A DNA stretch of 8,506 nt from Rickettsia typhi (GTDB lineage Bacteria > Pseudomonadota > Alphaproteobacteria > Rickettsiales > UBA1997): positions 1 through 8,506 of the forward strand of contig CAMDAI010000047.1 in assembly GCA_945888585.1 (NCBI GenBank), given 5' to 3'. This document shows positions 6,140-8,506 of the stretch, in pieces (the stretch's first letter is position 1; every line of letters starts with the position of its first letter). The notes beneath the pieces were generated by a model. The model did not search any database. It worked only from the letters and a program-made list of their open reading frames with translations, and was not told where the DNA came from. The translations under genes and the position numbers were made by a program.

Positions 6140-8506
6140 ATGTTAAAGAGAAATCTTAGTTTTTTGAAACTATGTTTTTTATTATTTTTTACAAATCAAG
6201 CTAAAGCAGTTACCCTTACTTCCGGTCAAACTGATTATGTAACCACTGCCGATATTACAGTGAGTGGAGTTGGAATTAGCAGCTCACTATCTGGAACCAG
6301 TTCTTCTTTAAATAAAATTAAAAATCTTCATATAATCACCACTGGAAATTCAGGTTCTACATCTAGTGCTTATGGAATAAAATCTAGCGGTAATTACAAT
6401 CAAATTAACAATGATATTGCTGCTAAAATTTTAACTACTGGAAATTCTGGACGTGGTATTAGTATTGCCAATAATTCTGTTGTTAATAATTTAGGTAACA
6501 TTACTACTGGAGGAACTACTTCTTATGGAATCTATGCCGGTGGAAATAATAATATTGTTAATAGTTCTGGTACAATTGATACTACAAATACTACATCTTA
6601 CGGAATTTATTTAAATGGTAATAATAATTCTGCGGTTAATTCTGGATCAATCAATACCAAAGTATATGGCATTTATGGTAATGGTGATGCTAATCAAATT
6701 AGTAATTTTGGTATAATTACAACTACTACAAGTTCTTCTGCTCATGGAGTTTATGTTAGTGCTGGAAGTGCTTCAAATGCTAGTGCAAGCAACTACTCAA
6801 TAGTTAATAATTCCGGTGTAATTAATAGCAGCGGCAATGGTATTTATGTTAAAGATAATTATACCTCAATTAACAATTCTGGTTCAATTACAACTGCTTT
6901 TGGGTCCACTATTTCTGCTATTAGAAATGAAGGTGACAATGTTATTATTACTAATTCTGGCAATATAAATTCTACAAATTATGCAATTTATAATTCTGGC
7001 TTAAATACAATTATTAATAATTCAGGTAATTTAATTGGTGGTGTTCAAATTGGCAGTGGAACCCTAAATATTCTTGGTGGAAATATTGATGGTGAAGTAG
7101 ATGGTTCTTCAAATTCTGGCAATGTTAACATTGGATCAAGTTTGAATTCTGGAATTATTTTTAACCAAACCAAATCTTTTAGAGATCTTGATATTTTAAA
7201 TATTAAGTCGGGCAGCATTTTAAATTCCGGCAATAATATAAGTGCTAATAAAATTCTGCTCGATGTTGATTCTACCTTAAATTTAAATGATGGATCTTCT
7301 TTAAGTGCCTTAATTCAAGGTTCAAGTAATTCAGTTGGAAGTTTAAATATTTCTAATTCTCAAATAATATTCGAAAACGGAATTGGAATTTCAGGAAATT
7401 CCTTAGCAAATTTAAATATTAATTATGGTAGTTCCATCAATAGTTCTGGCAATATTTATGCTGCTAATATTTTGGTTGGCGGCAATTTAAATTTTTTGAA
7501 AGAAGATAATTTAACTATTTTTGGAAATGTTGCTGGAACTGGTTCTGGACTACTTAACATTGGATCACAAAATCAAATAATTGCCGGAAATTTTTCTTTG
7601 AAGGATGGTGATTATTTAGCAGTTGCATTAAAAAATAATGGAGTTGGAAATCTAACGGTAAGCGGCATTACTTCTATTGATGCTAATTCAAAATTAGCGA
7701 TTACTACCAGTTTAAATCAAGGTTATATTGCAAGTGGTACAAGATATAATGTTATAAATGCTGCTTCTGGCTCGACAATAAACTCAATTTCTGATGAAAA
7801 TATTTCAGTAAATGGTGGAAGTTCAAATATTTCTGGGTTACTTAAATTTACTACGATAGCCACTTCTAATGGTTTAATTTTAAATATTGACCGACTTCCT
7901 GCTTCACAAATTACTTCCAATCAAAATGCTGAAAATATTTATCGAAATTTAAATAATATTGGAAATAGCAGTAGTGGAAAATTACTGGAATTTCAGGAAT
8001 ATTTAGGTGGTGCTGGTTTGAATGGTGAAGAAATTACCAAAACCTTAAATCAATTAGCGCCAACCTCAACCAAGGCTTCGCTTGCTACCATCAAAAATAT
8101 TGTTACTAATTCTGCCGCAATTATAGAAAACAGATTAGAAAAAATTAATTTTCGTAATTCAGATGAAATTCTAAAAAATAGTTTTTGGATGCAAGGTTTT
8201 GGGCAATCTCTAGCACAAAAACAAGTTAAGGATGATGATGGCTATAAAGCCAATTCGGCAGGAATGGTTATTGGATTAGATAAAAAAGTTAAAGATGATA
8301 TTGGAATTGGAAGTTCATTTAGCTTTGTCCAGTCTTCAATAAAAAATCTGGATAGTAACAAAAGAAATTCAATTAATATTTATCAGACCAATATTTATGG
8401 TTATAGAAATTTTGATAAATATTTTATTGATGCGGTTGGCGGATTTTCTTTCAATCAATTTAATTCAAACCGGGCAATTTCGGCAGTTAATTCCAATGCT
8501 AAAGCT
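6140..8506 (+). CDS. autotransporter (type Va secretion) with repeat passenger, 3' truncated by window edge
   Basis: A single frame of 789 codons runs without a stop from ATG 6140 to the last base. Residues 1-23 form a Sec signal peptide: MLKRN, a hydrophobic core LCFLLFF (11-17), and a probable cleavage site after AKA (21-23). The passenger (about 24-600) is rich in Gly, Asn, Ser, Thr and Ile. Degenerate repeats of 21-31 residues, with a Tyr-Gly-Ile-Tyr-like core and NNSGxI turns, lie at 129, 154, 176, 202, 233, about 259 and 281, as expected of a beta-helix. The region about 640-670 (LNQLAPTSTKAS, then NIVTNSAAIIENRLEKI) matches the segment before the barrel in many autotransporters. The beta-domain begins at SFWMQGFGQ (Trp683), with GMVIGLD and further alternating strands to the edge; about 110 of roughly 260 barrel residues are visible. 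Probable role is surface exposure or adhesion; the ligand is unknown. No in-frame ATG, GTG or TTG lies between the upstream stop (6083) and 6140, so this start is firm despite the missing Shine-Dalgarno sequence. Confidence 0.92.
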   Translation, partial: MLKRNLSFLKLCFLLFFTNQAKAVTLTSGQTDYVTTADITVSGVGISSSLSGTSSSLNKIKNLHIITTGNSGSTSSAYGIKSSGNYNQINNDIAAKILTTGNSGRGISIANNSVVNNLGNITTGGTTSYGIYAGGNNNIVNSSGTIDTTNTTSYGIYLNGNNNSAVNSGSINTKVYGIYGNGDANQISNFGIITTTTSSSAHGVYVSAGSASNASASNYSIVNNSGVINSSGNGIYVKDNYTSINNSGSITTAFGSTISAIRNEGDNVIITNSGNINSTNYAIYNSGLNTIINNSGNLIGGVQIGSGTLNILGGNIDGEVDGSSNSGNVNIGSSLNSGIIFNQTKSFRDLDILNIKSGSILNSGNNISANKILLDVDSTLNLNDGSSLSALIQGSSNSVGSLNISNSQIIFENGIGISGNSLANLNINYGSSINSSGNIYAANILVGGNLNFLKEDNLTIFGNVAGTGSGLLNIGSQNQIIAGNFSLKDGDYLAVALKNNGVGNLTVSGITSIDANSKLAITTSLNQGYIASGTRYNVINAASGSTINSISDENISVNGGSSNISGLLKFTTIATSNGLILNIDRLPASQITSNQNAENIYRNLNNIGNSSSGKLLEFQEYLGGAGLNGEEITKTLNQLAPTSTKASLATIKNIVTNSAAIIENRLEKINFRNSDEILKNSFWMQGFGQSLAQKQVKDDDGYKANSAGMVIGLDKKVKDDIGIGSSFSFVQSSIKNLDSNKRNSINIYQTNIYGYRNFDKYFIDAVGGFSFNQFNSNRAISAVNSNAKA
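6524..6991 (+). repeat. degenerate protein-level repeats in the autotransporter passenger
   Basis: Seven units of 21-31 residues carry the core Y/H/N/S-G/A-I/V-Y/R (YGIY, YGIY, YGIY, HGVY, NGIY, SAIR, YAIY) at residues 129, 154, 176, 202, 233, about 259 and 281. Each is followed 8-15 residues later by an NNSGxI or NSGxI turn. An earlier weaker copy is YGIK at residue 78. At DNA level the units have diverged, so this is an old amplification and not a recent tandem array. Confidence 0.7.

Noticed and set aside
5740..6140. A complete insertion sequence in the selO-autotransporter gap
   Set aside because: Only about 25 transposase codons are visible, with stops on both sides. No terminal inverted repeats or target-site duplication were found.
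6524..6991. Possible CRISPR-like or tandem DNA repeat in the passenger region
   Set aside because: Units vary in length and DNA sequence and keep the reading frame. They are protein-structural repeats with no identical direct repeats or spacers.
7045..7920. Minus-strand open frames inside the autotransporter region
   Set aside because: They are shadows of the repetitive plus-strand passenger. The Glu/Pro/Phe-rich content reflects complementary Asn/Gly/Ser codons.

Overview
The window is AT-rich (about one third G+C by eye) and comes from a Gram-negative bacterium, because it encodes an autotransporter with an outer-membrane beta-barrel domain. The AT bias, the small intergenic gaps in the minus-strand cluster, the RdgB sequence and the autotransporter style suggest an alphaproteobacterium of the Rickettsiales or a similar, often host-associated, lineage. 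That placement is inference, not proven here.

Layout. Positions 1-98 hold the tail of an unidentified plus-strand gene, followed by an AT-rich inverted repeat (95-148) and a gene-poor stretch to 374. From 5707 down to 375 four minus-strand genes run in the order selO (protein AMPylase), fsr-like MFS efflux transporter, uup (ABC-F ATPase) and rdgB (non-canonical NTP pyrophosphatase). fsr, uup and rdgB are only about 10 bases apart and look like one transcription unit. selO is separated from fsr by 88 bases and has a TATAAT box just upstream. Positions 5708-6139 are a small gene graveyard: a fragment of an IS1595/ISXO2-type transposase (plus strand) abuts a frameshifted fragment of 3-methyladenine DNA glycosylase (minus strand), then a C-rich tract. 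From 6140 to the window edge a single open plus-strand frame (789 codons, no stop) encodes a large autotransporter with a signal peptide, a Gly/Asn/Ser-rich repeat passenger and the start of the beta-barrel domain.

Together the intact minus-strand genes are housekeeping or stress functions: nucleotide-pool cleaning (rdgB), ribosome- or DNA-linked ABC-F ATPase (uup), drug efflux (fsr) and redox-linked AMPylation (selO). The glycosylase relic indicates loss of a base-excision repair gene at this spot, with an insertion sequence as a possible cause. The autotransporter is an accessory surface protein. I found no CRISPR array, tRNA, rRNA or convincing new multi-gene system. The most notable signals are the decayed junction and the repeat-rich autotransporter with its unusual start region.
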